NCBI GenBank assembly: GCA_964585805.1
Contig: CAZPFE010000003.1
Location: 1 to 31,274, forward strand
Source: CAYLWZ01 sp964585805
GTDB lineage: Bacteria; Patescibacteriota; Minisyncoccia; Minisyncoccales; GWA2-38-27
Direction: 5' to 3'
DNA length: 31,274 nucleotides
Shown: positions 1-6,483 of the stretch, one piece after another
How the letters are laid out: every line of letters starts with the position of its first letter
Position numbering within the stretch: the first letter of the stretch is position 1
Translations under genes and position numbers: made by a program
Notes under the pieces: model-generated
Told to the model about the DNA's origin: nothing
The model's input: only the letters and a program-made list of their open reading frames with translations
Database searches by the model: none

Positions 1-15
1 GTTTTACTGAATTGA

Positions 16-699
16 TTAGATAGTACAATTTATTAAAAATTTTAGCCAGTTTTGAGGAGTGATTTCATCTAATTTTAAAGCATTTTCTAATGAATAATTA
101 CCTATTTTTGTTCTTTTTAAACTTTCCAGACAACCGCCTGTTTTTAATTTTTCTCCAATATCATTAGCTAAGGAGCGGATATAAGTCCCGCTTGAGCAAT
201 GAATTTTAAGTTCAAGTAAAGGAAAATTATATTTTATGATTTCAATTTTGTAAATTTTTATTTTTTGTTTTTTAGGTTCTATTTTAATTCCTTTCCTGGC
301 TAATTGATAAAGTTTTTTACCTTTAACTTTTTTAGCAGAAAAGAGAGGAGGTCTTTGCCATATTTCACCTTTAAACTGCTGAATTACTTTTTTTACTTCT
401 TCTAAACTTGGTTTTTTCTCATATTCTATTTTTTTTATTTTCCCTTCTTTGTCAAAAGTGTCTGAGATGATGCCTAATTTTATTTTAGCAAGATATTCTT
501 TATCTAATTTTTGAAATTGGTTTAGTTTTTTTGTTGCTTTTCTGCCAATTCCTAAAATTAAAAGACCACTGGCAAGAGGATCTAGGGTGCCAGAATGTCC
601 AATTTTTTTAATTTTAGTTATTTCTCTCATTTTATCTATAACATCATGAGAGGTGGTTCCAACGGGTTTATTGATAAGAATAAATCCTTCTTTTTCCAT
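16..699 (-). CDS. truB: tRNA pseudouridine(55) synthase TruB
   Basis: Converts U55 in the T-loop of tRNAs to pseudouridine. The N-terminus has the family's GxxxKPxGxTSxD-like opening (residues 5-19) and the catalytic loop GTLDPLASG, with the nucleophilic Asp at residue 40. At 227 residues it is far shorter than the roughly 310 residues of the E. coli enzyme, because it ends after the catalytic fold and has no C-terminal PUA-type domain. That reduced form is common in small genomes. It lies 13 bases downstream of the radical SAM gene on the same strand, so the two are probably co-transcribed. The start is the ATG at 699; no Shine-Dalgarno site is visible, as for most genes here. The identification is secure. 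Confidence 0.95.
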   Translation of the reverse strand: MEKEGFILINKPVGTTSHDVIDKMREITKIKKIGHSGTLDPLASGLLILGIGRKATKKLNQFQKLDKEYLAKIKLGIISDTFDKEGKIKKIEYEKKPSLEEVKKVIQQFKGEIWQRPPLFSAKKVKGKKLYQLARKGIKIEPKKQKIKIYKIEIIKYNFPLLELKIHCSSGTYIRSLANDIGEKLKTGGCLESLKRTKIGNYSLENALKLDEITPQNWLKFLINCTI

Positions 700-712
700 A
701 ATTATCTTAAAC

Positions 713-1735
713 TTAAATAATCAAATCAATTTTTTCTCCGCAGTATGGACAATGACCATTTTTATCAAATTTTTTAATTTGGTATCCGTTTCTTTGAATG
801 ATTTTTTGTTTACATTTTGGGCAATAAGTGTTTTCTAAAAACAAATGAGGAGTATTGCCAATATAAACATAATTTAAGCCAGTTTCTTTGCCTATTTCAT
901 AGGCTTTTATAAGTGTTTCTTCTGGGGTATCAGGTAAATTTTTCAGTTTCCAAGAAAATTGACTGGAAAACCTGCTGATATGCCAGGGAGTTTCTGGTCC
1001 TAGATTTTGCTTAATAAAATTAGCAATTTCTTTTAGTTCTTTAGGAGAATCGTTTAAACTGGGGATAATTAAAGTAGTGATTTCTAACCAAATTTTATGC
1101 TTTTTATAATTTTTAATTTTTATTAAGTTTTCTAAAACCGGCTTTAATTTTCCTTTGACATATTTTAAATAAAATTTTTCAGAAAAACTTTTTAAATCAA
1201 TATTAACCGCGTCCAGATAAGGGGAAATTAAATTAAATAATTCTTTTGACCAAAATCCATTACTAACCCAGATATTTTTAATTCCTTTTTCTTTAGCAAT
1301 TTTCATTATATCTAAAGCAAATTCAGAAAAAATTGTTGGTTCAGTATAAGTATAAGAAATGCTAGGCAATTTCTTTTCTAAAGCAATATTAATAATTTCT
1401 TCAGGGGAGATTACTTCTCCTTTAATTTCGTGTTTTATTCGCGGCTCTTGAGATATTTGCCAATTTTGACAATTAAGGCATTGAAAATTACAACCAGCAG
1501 TAGCCAATGATAAAGTTAATGAACCGGGTTGAAAGTGAAAAAGTGGTTTCTTTTCTATAGGGTCAATGTTTAAAGCAACTACTTTGGAATAATTTAAAGC
1601 ATAAAGTTTCCCATTTTGGTTTTCTTTAACTCCGCAAAGACCTCGTGCGTTGTTTATTATAACGCAATAATGAGCGCAATTTTGACATTGAACTTCTTGA
1701 TTGTTCAGTTTTTTGTATAAATAAACTTCTTTCAT
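713..1735 (-). CDS. amrS: AmmeMemoRadiSam-type radical SAM enzyme (AmrS / PflA-like)
   Basis: A radical S-adenosylmethionine protein of the family once annotated as pyruvate-formate-lyase activating enzyme. The 4Fe-4S cluster motif CxxxCxxC is at Cys82, Cys86 and Cys89. Before it is the family's cysteine-rich N-terminal part (Cys17, Cys20, Cys24, Cys34, then GVKENQNGKLYALNY). A C-terminal zinc-ribbon-like tail has CPKC (305-308) and CPYC (329-332). At 340 residues the length is normal for the group. The named AmmeMemoRadiSam partners (AmrA and AmrB types) are not in this window, and no glycyl-radical enzyme is nearby, so the substrate is unknown. It is the first gene of a probable two-gene unit with truB. 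Family assignment is firm; the reaction is not known. Confidence 0.85.
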   Translation of the reverse strand: MKEVYLYKKLNNQEVQCQNCAHYCVIINNARGLCGVKENQNGKLYALNYSKVVALNIDPIEKKPLFHFQPGSLTLSLATAGCNFQCLNCQNWQISQEPRIKHEIKGEVISPEEIINIALEKKLPSISYTYTEPTIFSEFALDIMKIAKEKGIKNIWVSNGFWSKELFNLISPYLDAVNIDLKSFSEKFYLKYVKGKLKPVLENLIKIKNYKKHKIWLEITTLIIPSLNDSPKELKEIANFIKQNLGPETPWHISRFSSQFSWKLKNLPDTPEETLIKAYEIGKETGLNYVYIGNTPHLFLENTYCPKCKQKIIQRNGYQIKKFDKNGHCPYCGEKIDLII

Positions 1736-1803
1736 ATTTTTATTTTAACATAAGAAAAACAAGATTAAAGAGGGGAGAGTTGGGAGAAGGAAATTTTGTT
1801 AAA

Positions 1804-1835
1804 TTTTCAATTTTCAATGTTTTCAATTTTCAATG
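1804..1835. repeat. 16-base tandem duplication
   Basis: The 16-mer TTTTCAATTTTCAATG occurs twice in direct succession in AT-rich spacer DNA. It is probably a replication-slippage product; no function is apparent. Confidence 0.75.
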
Positions 1836-1859
1836 TTTAATTTTTATTTAAGATTTTTT

Positions 1860-1905
1860 GCAAGGTCTGCCCTTGCTCAAAACTTTGAGCAAGGGCAGAC
1901 CTTGC
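1860..1905. repeat. Perfect 22-bp inverted repeat (hairpin/cruciform)
   Basis: The left arm (1860-1881, starting GCAAGGTCTGCCCTTGC) and right arm (1884-1905) are exact reverse complements separated by two bases. The arms are GC-richer than the surrounding DNA. There is no long T-run directly after either arm, so it is not a typical intrinsic terminator. A diverged copy of one arm lies at 2123-2149. Confidence 0.85.
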
Positions 1906-1937
1906 CTTATACTTGGTTGAGTTTTCTCTTCCTCTCT

Positions 1938-2090
1938 GTTTCCTCTCCTCCCCTTCCTTTGGAGGGGGAGGATTAAGGAGGGGGAGGTTTCTTTATTTCC
2001 CATCCCCCTCCTCTCCTCCCCCTTCCCAGAGGGAAGGGGGAGGATTGAAAAATAAAGAGAGAGGATTAAGGAGGGGGAGGGTATTTTGAA
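1938..2090. repeat. C/G-rich palindromic repeat family, copy 1
   Basis: A polypyrimidine tract leads into two hairpin units. The second (2015-2043) is a perfect 13-bp stem, CCTCCCCCTTCCC paired with GGGAAGGGGGAGG around a 3-base loop. The linker GGATTAAGGAGGGGGAGG and the phrase TTTCTTTATT before the second unit recur in the copies at 23.3-23.8 kb and 26.1-26.5 kb. The composition contrasts sharply with the AT-rich genes around it. Confidence 0.85.
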
Positions 2091-2201
2091 TTTAAAATTT
2101 GAATAAATTAGATTTTGTGGTGAAAGGTCTGTTCTTTCTTAAAACTCTTATTATGCGATTTTTAATTTTAACCTTGTCAATTTTTAAAATTTTTGTTTTA
2201 A

Positions 2202-2207
2202 TATAAT
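2202..2207 (+). promoter_or_regulatory. Candidate -10 box for the zinc-ribbon gene
   Basis: TATAAT lies 34 bases before the start codon. A possible -35 box, TTGTCA, is at 2174-2179, but the 22-base spacer is too long for a standard sigma-70 promoter. A TTTAAT at 2197-2202 would give a 17-base spacer instead. The exact boxes are uncertain. Confidence 0.4.
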
Positions 2208-2225
2208 AGGTTTTTGAAAAATAAA

Positions 2226-2233
2226 AAGGAGGT
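2226..2233 (+). promoter_or_regulatory. Strong Shine-Dalgarno site
   Basis: AAGGAGGT ends 7 bases before the ATG at 2241. This fixes the start of the zinc-ribbon gene there and excludes the in-frame TTG at 2214. Sites this strong are rare in this window. Confidence 0.85.
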
Positions 2234-2240
2234 ATGTGTA

Positions 2241-2402
2241 ATGAGAAGGTGTCCTGTGTGTGGAGAATGGTTAAGGGTAGATAGATGGATTGTCTGCCCT
2301 TGTTGTGGACATGTGATTCATTTTAAAGTAAAAAAAGGGAAAAAATTTATTAGGGTGAGGGCAATTCCTCACCCCCCAAATTATAAAATTTCCCAAAAAT
2401 AA
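2241..2402 (+). CDS. Small zinc-ribbon protein (53 aa)
   Basis: A 53-residue basic protein with a CPVC motif (Cys4, Cys7) and a CPCC motif (Cys19, Cys21, Cys22). Together they look like a single treble-clef or zinc-ribbon knuckle followed by a Lys/Arg-rich tail (about residues 28-38). I do not recognise the family; binding to nucleic acid or the ribosome is only a guess from the size and charge. The ATG at 2241 is chosen because a full Shine-Dalgarno sequence precedes it by 7 bases. The gene stands alone with its own promoter region and a strong intrinsic terminator just downstream, which suggests independent and possibly high expression. Confidence 0.75.
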   Translation: MRRCPVCGEWLRVDRWIVCPCCGHVIHFKVKKGKKFIRVRAIPHPPNYKISQK

Positions 2403-2411
2403 AAGTAAGAG

Positions 2412-2445
2412 AGCCGAGGTTAGAGGCAACCTCGGCTAATTTTTT
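2412..2445 (+). terminator. Intrinsic terminator after the zinc-ribbon gene
   Basis: A perfect 10-bp stem, AGCCGAGGTT (2412-2421) with AACCTCGGCT (2428-2437), has a 6-base loop and is followed by AATTTTTT. It starts 9 bases after the stop codon. Confidence 0.92.
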
Positions 2446-2520
2446 GAAATTGATTTTCTTTTTAATTTTATTAAGATGTAATTACTAACCAATTTAGTAA
2501 TGGTTTGATTGTTATTATCT

Positions 2521-2561
2521 CCCTCCCCCACCTTAATCCTCCCCCTCCAGAGAGGGGGAGG
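2521..2561. repeat. C/G-rich palindromic repeat family, copy 2 (inverted)
   Basis: On the minus strand this reads as the core of the repeat family: a 10-bp hairpin followed by GGATTAAGGTGGGGGAGG. On the plus strand the stem is 2538-2547 with 2552-2561. It is therefore opposite in orientation to the other copies. A flank at 2478-2515 resembles the flank at 23169-23202 that precedes the third cluster. Confidence 0.8.
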
Positions 2562-2732
2562 AAAAATGGTAAAGAAAAGAAGAGGATAAGATAAAAAGAA
2601 AAAAGGGAGAGAATGGAAGAAGGAAGGGAGAGGATATAGGTGAAGATTGGTCTACTTGCTTAAACAACTTTTAAAATTATTCTTTTATTTTATTATTAAT
2701 AGTACAATTAAGATAAAAGAATACTATAATTT

Positions 2733-3347
2733 ATGAAAAGACATCGTATTTTTATTGCCATCAATTTGGAAAAAGAAATAAAAAATATTCTTTTTGGTTG
2801 GCAAGAAGAAATTAAAAAGAAATTTTCCTTTTTAGAAGAAGAGTTGGGCAGAAAAATTGTTAAGCCGGTTGGAAAAGAAAATTTTCATATTACAATAGAA
2901 TTTTTAGGTTATTTAGAAGAAAAAAGGATAGAAAAATTAAGAAAAGTTTTTAATTATGCTGTTTTAAGAATAAATCCGTTTTTAATTCATTTTAATGAAA
3001 TTACTTATAGTCCTTCAGAAAAACAGCCAAGATTAATTTGGGTTAAAGGAGAGAAATCAGAAAATCTTTCTTTGTTACGCAATAGGATAAGAGATGTTTT
3101 AAGAGAAAATGAAATTTTAAAAAGCTTTGAAAATCAGGAGCTGCTGCCTCATATTACTTTATTTAGGATTAAACAGTGGGAGTGGAGAATGATAGATTTA
3201 GAAGAAAGGCCAGAAATTAAAAAAAATGTTAATCTTGAAATCAAAGTAAACTCTTTTGAGATAATGGAAAGTAAATTAAAAAGACAAGGAGCAGAATACG
3301 CAATTTTAGAAAAAATTTCGCTTTCTAAAAAAGATAAAAATAGTTAA
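2733..3347 (+). CDS. thpR: RNA 2',3'-cyclic phosphodiesterase (ThpR/LigT, 2H superfamily)
   Basis: A member of the 2H phosphoesterase superfamily that opens 2',3'-cyclic phosphate ends of RNA. Both HxT motifs are present: H52-I-T54 in FHITIEFLG and H140-I-T142 in PHITLFRI. The length of 204 residues is close to normal for ThpR. There is no Shine-Dalgarno site. murC starts 20 bases downstream on the same strand, so the two may share a transcript. The biological substrate is uncertain, as for most bacterial members; tRNA ligation substrates are known in vitro for this family. Confidence 0.88.
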   Translation: MKRHRIFIAINLEKEIKNILFGWQEEIKKKFSFLEEELGRKIVKPVGKENFHITIEFLGYLEEKRIEKLRKVFNYAVLRINPFLIHFNEITYSPSEKQPRLIWVKGEKSENLSLLRNRIRDVLRENEILKSFENQELLPHITLFRIKQWEWRMIDLEERPEIKKNVNLEIKVNSFEIMESKLKRQGAEYAILEKISLSKKDKNS

Positions 3348-3367
3348 GCTTTAAAAATGAAAATTTT

Positions 3368-4717
3368 ATGAAAGTGCATTTTATTGGTATAGGGGGCATT
3401 GGTGTTAGCGCTCTTGCACATTATTATTTAGCAAAAGGCGCTCAAGTAAGTGGTTCTGATTTAGTTTACTCAGAAATTTTAGACTCTTTAAAAAAAGAAG
3501 GGGCGGAAATTTTTATTGGCAAACATTCAGAACGCAACTTAAGAAGAGATACTGATTTAGTTATTTATAGTCCAGCGGTTAAATCTGATAATCCAGAAAT
3601 TAAAAAAGCAAAGAAACTAAAGATTCAAATTCAAAGTTATCCCCAAGCTTTAGGTGAATTAACCAGACAATATTTTACTATTGCGGTTTGCGGTACTCAT
3701 GGCAAGAGTACGACTACAGCAATGATTGCTTTAATTTTAGTTAAATCTGGTTTAGACCCGACTGTTATAATAGGGACAAAGTTAAATGAATTTGGAAGAA
3801 GTAATTTTAGAGCAGGAAAGAGCAAATATTTAGTTATTGAAGCAGATGAACATTTTGCTTCTTTTTTGAATTATTCGCCAAAGATAATTGTTTTGACGAA
3901 TATAGAAGCGGATCATTTGGATTATTATAAAAATCTAAGTAATTATATAGATGCTTTTAGAAAGTTTATTAATTCTTTACCGGATGATGGTTTTTTGGTG
4001 ATAAATAGAGACGATAAAAATAGTCAGAAAATTTTTAATATGAATGAGAAAAAGAAAACAAGTAAGAAAATTGATATCGAGTTTTATTCTTTTAAAGATA
4101 AAGAAGTAGAAAAGTTAAGAGAAATTCTCCAAGTTCCCGGCAGGCATAATATATATAATGCCCTAGCCGCTTTAAAAGCGGCAAGAATTCTTGGAATTTC
4201 TGATAAGCAATCTTTTGATACTTTGTCAAGATATAGAGGGTCTTGGCGCCGTTTTGAGATAAAAGAAGGAGAGATAAACAATAAAAATTTTATTCTTATT
4301 TCAGATTACGGTCATCACCCGACAGAAATTAAATCTACTTTAGAAGGAGCGAGGGAGAAGTTTTCATCTAAAAAGATTATTTTGATTTTTCAACCCCATC
4401 AGTACCAAAGAACATATTATTTGTTTAATAATTTTGTTGATGTTTTTAGAAAGGGCGCTAGGGATTTTTTGTTTGATAAAGCGATTATTATAGATATTTA
4501 TGATGTTGTCGGTAGAGAGGATAAAAAAATAAAAGAAGAAATAAATGCAGAAAAATTGGTTAAAAAAATAAATAGTCGTAGAGTAATCTATCTACCTAAA
4601 GAAGAAATTAAAGATTGGTTGATTAATAAACTAAAAGGCGGGGAAGTGGTTATTTTGATGGGCGCCGGTGATATTTATGATTTAGAAAGTGATTTTTCAC
4701 TTGACATTTATAATTAG
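3368..4717 (+). CDS. murC: UDP-N-acetylmuramate--L-alanine ligase MurC
   Basis: Adds L-alanine to UDP-MurNAc using ATP, the first amino-acid step of peptidoglycan precursor synthesis in the cytoplasm. The N-terminal Rossmann domain begins with HFIGIGGIGVSALA (4-17). The ATP-binding loop GTHGKSTTT is at 109-117. The central domain has EADEH and NIEADHLDYY. The C-terminal domain has the DYGHHPTEI motif (about 316-324) typical of MurC rather than MurD, E or F. At 449 residues it is full length. Mpl (murein peptide ligase) is a related alternative but less likely. It lies apart from the other wall genes seen here (mraY, carboxypeptidase), so there is no dcw cluster in this window. Confidence 0.92.
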   Translation: MKVHFIGIGGIGVSALAHYYLAKGAQVSGSDLVYSEILDSLKKEGAEIFIGKHSERNLRRDTDLVIYSPAVKSDNPEIKKAKKLKIQIQSYPQALGELTRQYFTIAVCGTHGKSTTTAMIALILVKSGLDPTVIIGTKLNEFGRSNFRAGKSKYLVIEADEHFASFLNYSPKIIVLTNIEADHLDYYKNLSNYIDAFRKFINSLPDDGFLVINRDDKNSQKIFNMNEKKKTSKKIDIEFYSFKDKEVEKLREILQVPGRHNIYNALAALKAARILGISDKQSFDTLSRYRGSWRRFEIKEGEINNKNFILISDYGHHPTEIKSTLEGAREKFSSKKIILIFQPHQYQRTYYLFNNFVDVFRKGARDFLFDKAIIIDIYDVVGREDKKIKEEINAEKLVKKINSRRVIYLPKEEIKDWLINKLKGGEVVILMGAGDIYDLESDFSLDIYN

Positions 4718-4805
4718 AAAGGAAAAAATATAAATAATAGTTTGTTTAAGTTAAGGTCGGCTAAATATGGAAAGTTAAATATTAAAAAATAAAAAAGTTA
4801 AATCT

Positions 4806-5033
4806 ATGTCAGCTAAATTAGGAGTTCTTATAATAATTGTTATCATAGGAGTAATAGTTTATTTGATAGTTAAAAGGACAAAAAGTAATGATACTAATAG
4901 GGAGACAGAGAAATCAGAATTAGAAGTTGGGGCAGAAAAAGAAGAGGGTAATTTGGAACAACCAGAATTAGAAGCTCCAGAAAAGGAAGGAGAATTAGAA
5001 GAACCTGGAAAGAAAGAAGATTTAGAGAAATAG
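4806..5033 (+). CDS. Small single-pass membrane protein with Glu-rich tail
   Basis: A 75-residue protein with one N-terminal membrane helix (about 6-22, Ile/Val-rich) followed by a strongly acidic low-complexity tail rich in Glu, Lys, Leu and Pro. By topology the tail is probably cytoplasmic, but this is not certain. I do not recognise a family. A terminator hairpin follows 42 bases after the stop. A TTGACA at 4701-4706, inside the end of murC, could be a -35 box, but no well-spaced -10 is obvious. It is probably real, because the frame is open with a clean membrane helix and it is followed by its own terminator. Confidence 0.6.
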   Translation: MSAKLGVLIIIVIIGVIVYLIVKRTKSNDTNRETEKSELEVGAEKEEGNLEQPELEAPEKEGELEEPGKKEDLEK

Positions 5034-5074
5034 AATAAATAAAATAAAAGAAGTAAAGTTTAAATAATATTTAA

Positions 5075-5110
5075 CTGAAGACACTTTATTAAAAAGTGTC
5101 TTCAGTTTTT
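5075..5110 (+). terminator. Intrinsic terminator
   Basis: A perfect 13-bp stem, CTGAAGACACTTT (5075-5087) with AAAGTGTCTTCAG (5093-5105), has a 5-base loop and is followed directly by TTTTT. It separates the upstream unit from rplJ-rplL. Confidence 0.92.
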
Positions 5111-5116
5111 AAAGGG

Positions 5117-5144
5117 TTGACTTTTTTAGAGAAAGATATATTAT
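5117..5144 (+). promoter_or_regulatory. Candidate promoter of rplJ-rplL
   Basis: TTGACT (5117-5122) and TATTAT (5139-5144) are separated by 16 bases and lie just after a terminator and just before the L10 leader. Overlapping TATATT boxes at 5137 and 5142 make the exact -10 uncertain. Confidence 0.6.
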
Positions 5145-5174
5145 ATTTACATCAAGCAAAAAATTTAAGATAAA

Positions 5175-5262
5175 AAAGCCGCAGACAATGGGCAGATAAG
5201 ACCCATCGAGGCATTAGATATATTATTGTTTTTTATGCTGTCTGCGGAGGAAGACAGTATTT
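5175..5262 (+). ncRNA. Ribosomal protein L10 leader (autoregulatory mRNA leader)
   Basis: The 5' untranslated region of rplJ folds into a long-range 9-bp helix, CCGCAGACA (5179-5187) with TGTCTGCGG (5239-5247). It encloses a small hairpin, ATGGG (5188-5192) with CCCAT (5202-5206). The closing helix is followed by GGAGGAAGACAG. Position, closing helix and purine-rich 3' side fit the known L10 leader, where the L10-L12 complex binds its own mRNA to repress it. The sequence match is by recollection and not by a covariance model. Confidence 0.75.
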
Positions 5263-5265
5263 TTT

Positions 5266-5781
5266 ATGGCTTTAAGTAGAGAAAAAAAAGAAAAAATTAT
5301 TAGTGATTTAAAGGAAAAAATAAAAGAACAAAAAGGAATGGTTTTTGTATCTATTAATGGTTTAAAAGCAAGTGATTTGTTTAGTTTAAGAAAAGAATTA
5401 AGAAAGAATGATTGTTTATTGTTGGTAGTAAAAAAGACCCTAATGAATGTTGCTTTTCAAGAATCTAATATTGATTATAACAAAACAAATTTGATTGGTC
5501 AGTTAGCATTGGTTTTTGGTTTTAATGATGAGTTGGCGCCAGCGAAGATTTCTTATGAATTTTCCCGGAAGAATGAAAATTTAAAAATTTTAGGAGGGTT
5601 TTTTGATAATAAGTTTATTGAGAAAGAGCAAGTAGTCCAATTAGCAAAAATACCTTCAAGAAGAGAACTGATTGCTAAATTAATTGGAACCACAAGGAAG
5701 CCAATTGCAGATTTTGTTAGTGTTCTTCAAGGAAATATTAAAGGTCTAATAAATGTTTTGGCCCAAAAGGCAGAATTATAA
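5266..5781 (+). CDS. rplJ: 50S ribosomal protein L10 (uL10)
   Basis: The base of the ribosomal stalk: it binds 23S rRNA through its N-terminal domain and carries L7/L12 dimers on its C-terminal helix. The start MALSREKKEKIISDLKEKI and the motif VVKKTLMNVAF around residue 65 are typical, as is KIPSRRELIAKLIGTTRKP near 130. The length of 171 residues is normal. It is followed 26 bases later by rplL, as in most bacteria, and preceded by an L10 leader that probably mediates feedback control. rplK/rplA and rpoB are not adjacent. Confidence 0.95.
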   Translation: MALSREKKEKIISDLKEKIKEQKGMVFVSINGLKASDLFSLRKELRKNDCLLLVVKKTLMNVAFQESNIDYNKTNLIGQLALVFGFNDELAPAKISYEFSRKNENLKILGGFFDNKFIEKEQVVQLAKIPSRRELIAKLIGTTRKPIADFVSVLQGNIKGLINVLAQKAEL

Positions 5782-5807
5782 AATTATAAATTAAATTAAT
5801 TTTTAGT

Positions 5808-6359
5808 ATGGCTGAAGAAAAAGAAAATGTAAAAGAAGAAGAATCAAAAAAAGAAGATAACAATAAAGATGTAAATAAAGAAGAAAAAGAGGAGGAAAAA
5901 AAGGAAGAAGGAAAAGAGGAAGATAAAAAAGATGAGAATAAAGACGAAGAAGAAGTAGAAGTGCCGGAAAAATTTAAAGGATTAGTAGAAGAAATAGAAA
6001 AGATGTCTGTACTTGATTTAGCGGAGTTAGTTAAAGTTTTGGAGAAGAAGTTTGGTGTTTCTGCGAGTGCTCAAGTAGTTGCTGCTGCGCCGATGGGCGG
6101 TCAACCGGCTGGAGGTGGAGAAGGAGGGGCTGAAGAAAAGAGTTCTTTTACGGTTGAATTGAAGGCAGTAGGTGATAAGAAAATTGAAGTTATAAAATTA
6201 GTTAGAGATTTGATGGGCAAAGGATTAAAAGAGGCAAAGGATTTGGTTGATGCGGTTGCTAACGGTCCTCAAGTTATTAAAGAAAATGTCAAAAAAGAAG
6301 AAGCAGAAGAGTTAAAGAAAAAGTTTGAGGCAGCAGGAGCGACTGTAGAATTAAAATAA
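5808..6359 (+). CDS. rplL: 50S ribosomal protein L7/L12 (bL12) with charged N-terminal extension
   Basis: The stalk protein that recruits translation GTPases. The conserved N-terminal dimerisation domain begins only at about residue 52 (VPEKFKGLVEEIEKMSVLDL). It is followed by the Ala/Gly-rich hinge (about 90-108) and the C-terminal domain with GLKEAKDLVD (about 147-156). The total is 183 residues, where about 120-130 is usual. The extra 50 residues at the N-terminus are almost all Glu, Lys, Asp and Asn. No start codon lies between the ATG at 5808 and the conserved domain that would give a normal-length protein, so the extension appears real. A terminator follows the gene. Confidence 0.95.
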   Translation: MAEEKENVKEEESKKEDNNKDVNKEEKEEEKKEEGKEEDKKDENKDEEEVEVPEKFKGLVEEIEKMSVLDLAELVKVLEKKFGVSASAQVVAAAPMGGQPAGGGEGGAEEKSSFTVELKAVGDKKIEVIKLVRDLMGKGLKEAKDLVDAVANGPQVIKENVKKEEAEELKKKFEAAGATVELK

Positions 6360-6379
6360 AAGTAAAAATTTTTTTAAAT

Positions 6380-6427
6380 AATAAAAATAGAACAACATTA
6401 TTTATTAGATGTTGTTCTATTTTTATT
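6380..6427 (+). terminator. Bidirectional terminator between rplL and the convergent membrane gene
   Basis: A long perfect stem, AATAAAAATAGAACAACAT (6380-6398) with ATGTTGTTCTATTTTTATT (6409-6427), contains a T-run on its 3' side and A-rich sequence on the 5' side. It can therefore work for both the plus-strand rplL and the minus-strand gene that ends at 6484. Confidence 0.85.
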
Positions 6428-6483
6428 ATGCGATTTTCTCTTTATTTGTTTTCATTCATTAAAAATAACTTATAAAAAAGGTT

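Larger units (their letters stand above)
1736..2213. other. Repeat-rich intergenic region
   Basis: A 478-base stretch without a convincing gene. It contains a short tandem duplication (1804-1835), a perfect 22-bp inverted repeat (1860-1905), one copy of the C/G-rich palindromic repeat family (about 1938-2090), a diverged half-copy of the inverted repeat (2123-2149), and the promoter region of the zinc-ribbon gene. The promoter of the truB/amrS unit must also lie here, but I cannot single it out. Confidence 0.8.

Noticed and set aside
10..27. AATTGATTAGATAGTACA at 10-27 almost repeated at 23890-23907
   Set aside because: One mismatch in 18 bases is plausible by chance in AT-rich DNA; the first copy is the end of truB. 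I see no further structure that links the two.
653..838. Plus-strand open frame opposite truB/amrS
   Set aside because: Fully antisense to two well-supported genes and without domain or start signals.
2149..2163. TATTATGCGATTTT shared by 2149-2163 and about 6424-6437
   Set aside because: Short and AT-rich, next to unrelated features; too little to call a repeat or site.
2214..2240. TTG at 2214 as start of the zinc-ribbon gene
   Set aside because: It would place the Shine-Dalgarno sequence inside the coding region; the ATG at 2241 with AAGGAGGT 7 bases upstream is much better.
2725..2730. TATAAT as a promoter for thpR
   Set aside because: It lies 2 bases before the start codon, so transcription would begin inside the gene; it is best explained by AT-rich composition.
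4701..4734. TTGACA with TATAAA as a promoter of the small Glu-rich membrane gene
   Set aside because: The 22-base spacer is too long and the -35 is inside murC; kept only as a weak possibility in that gene's entry.
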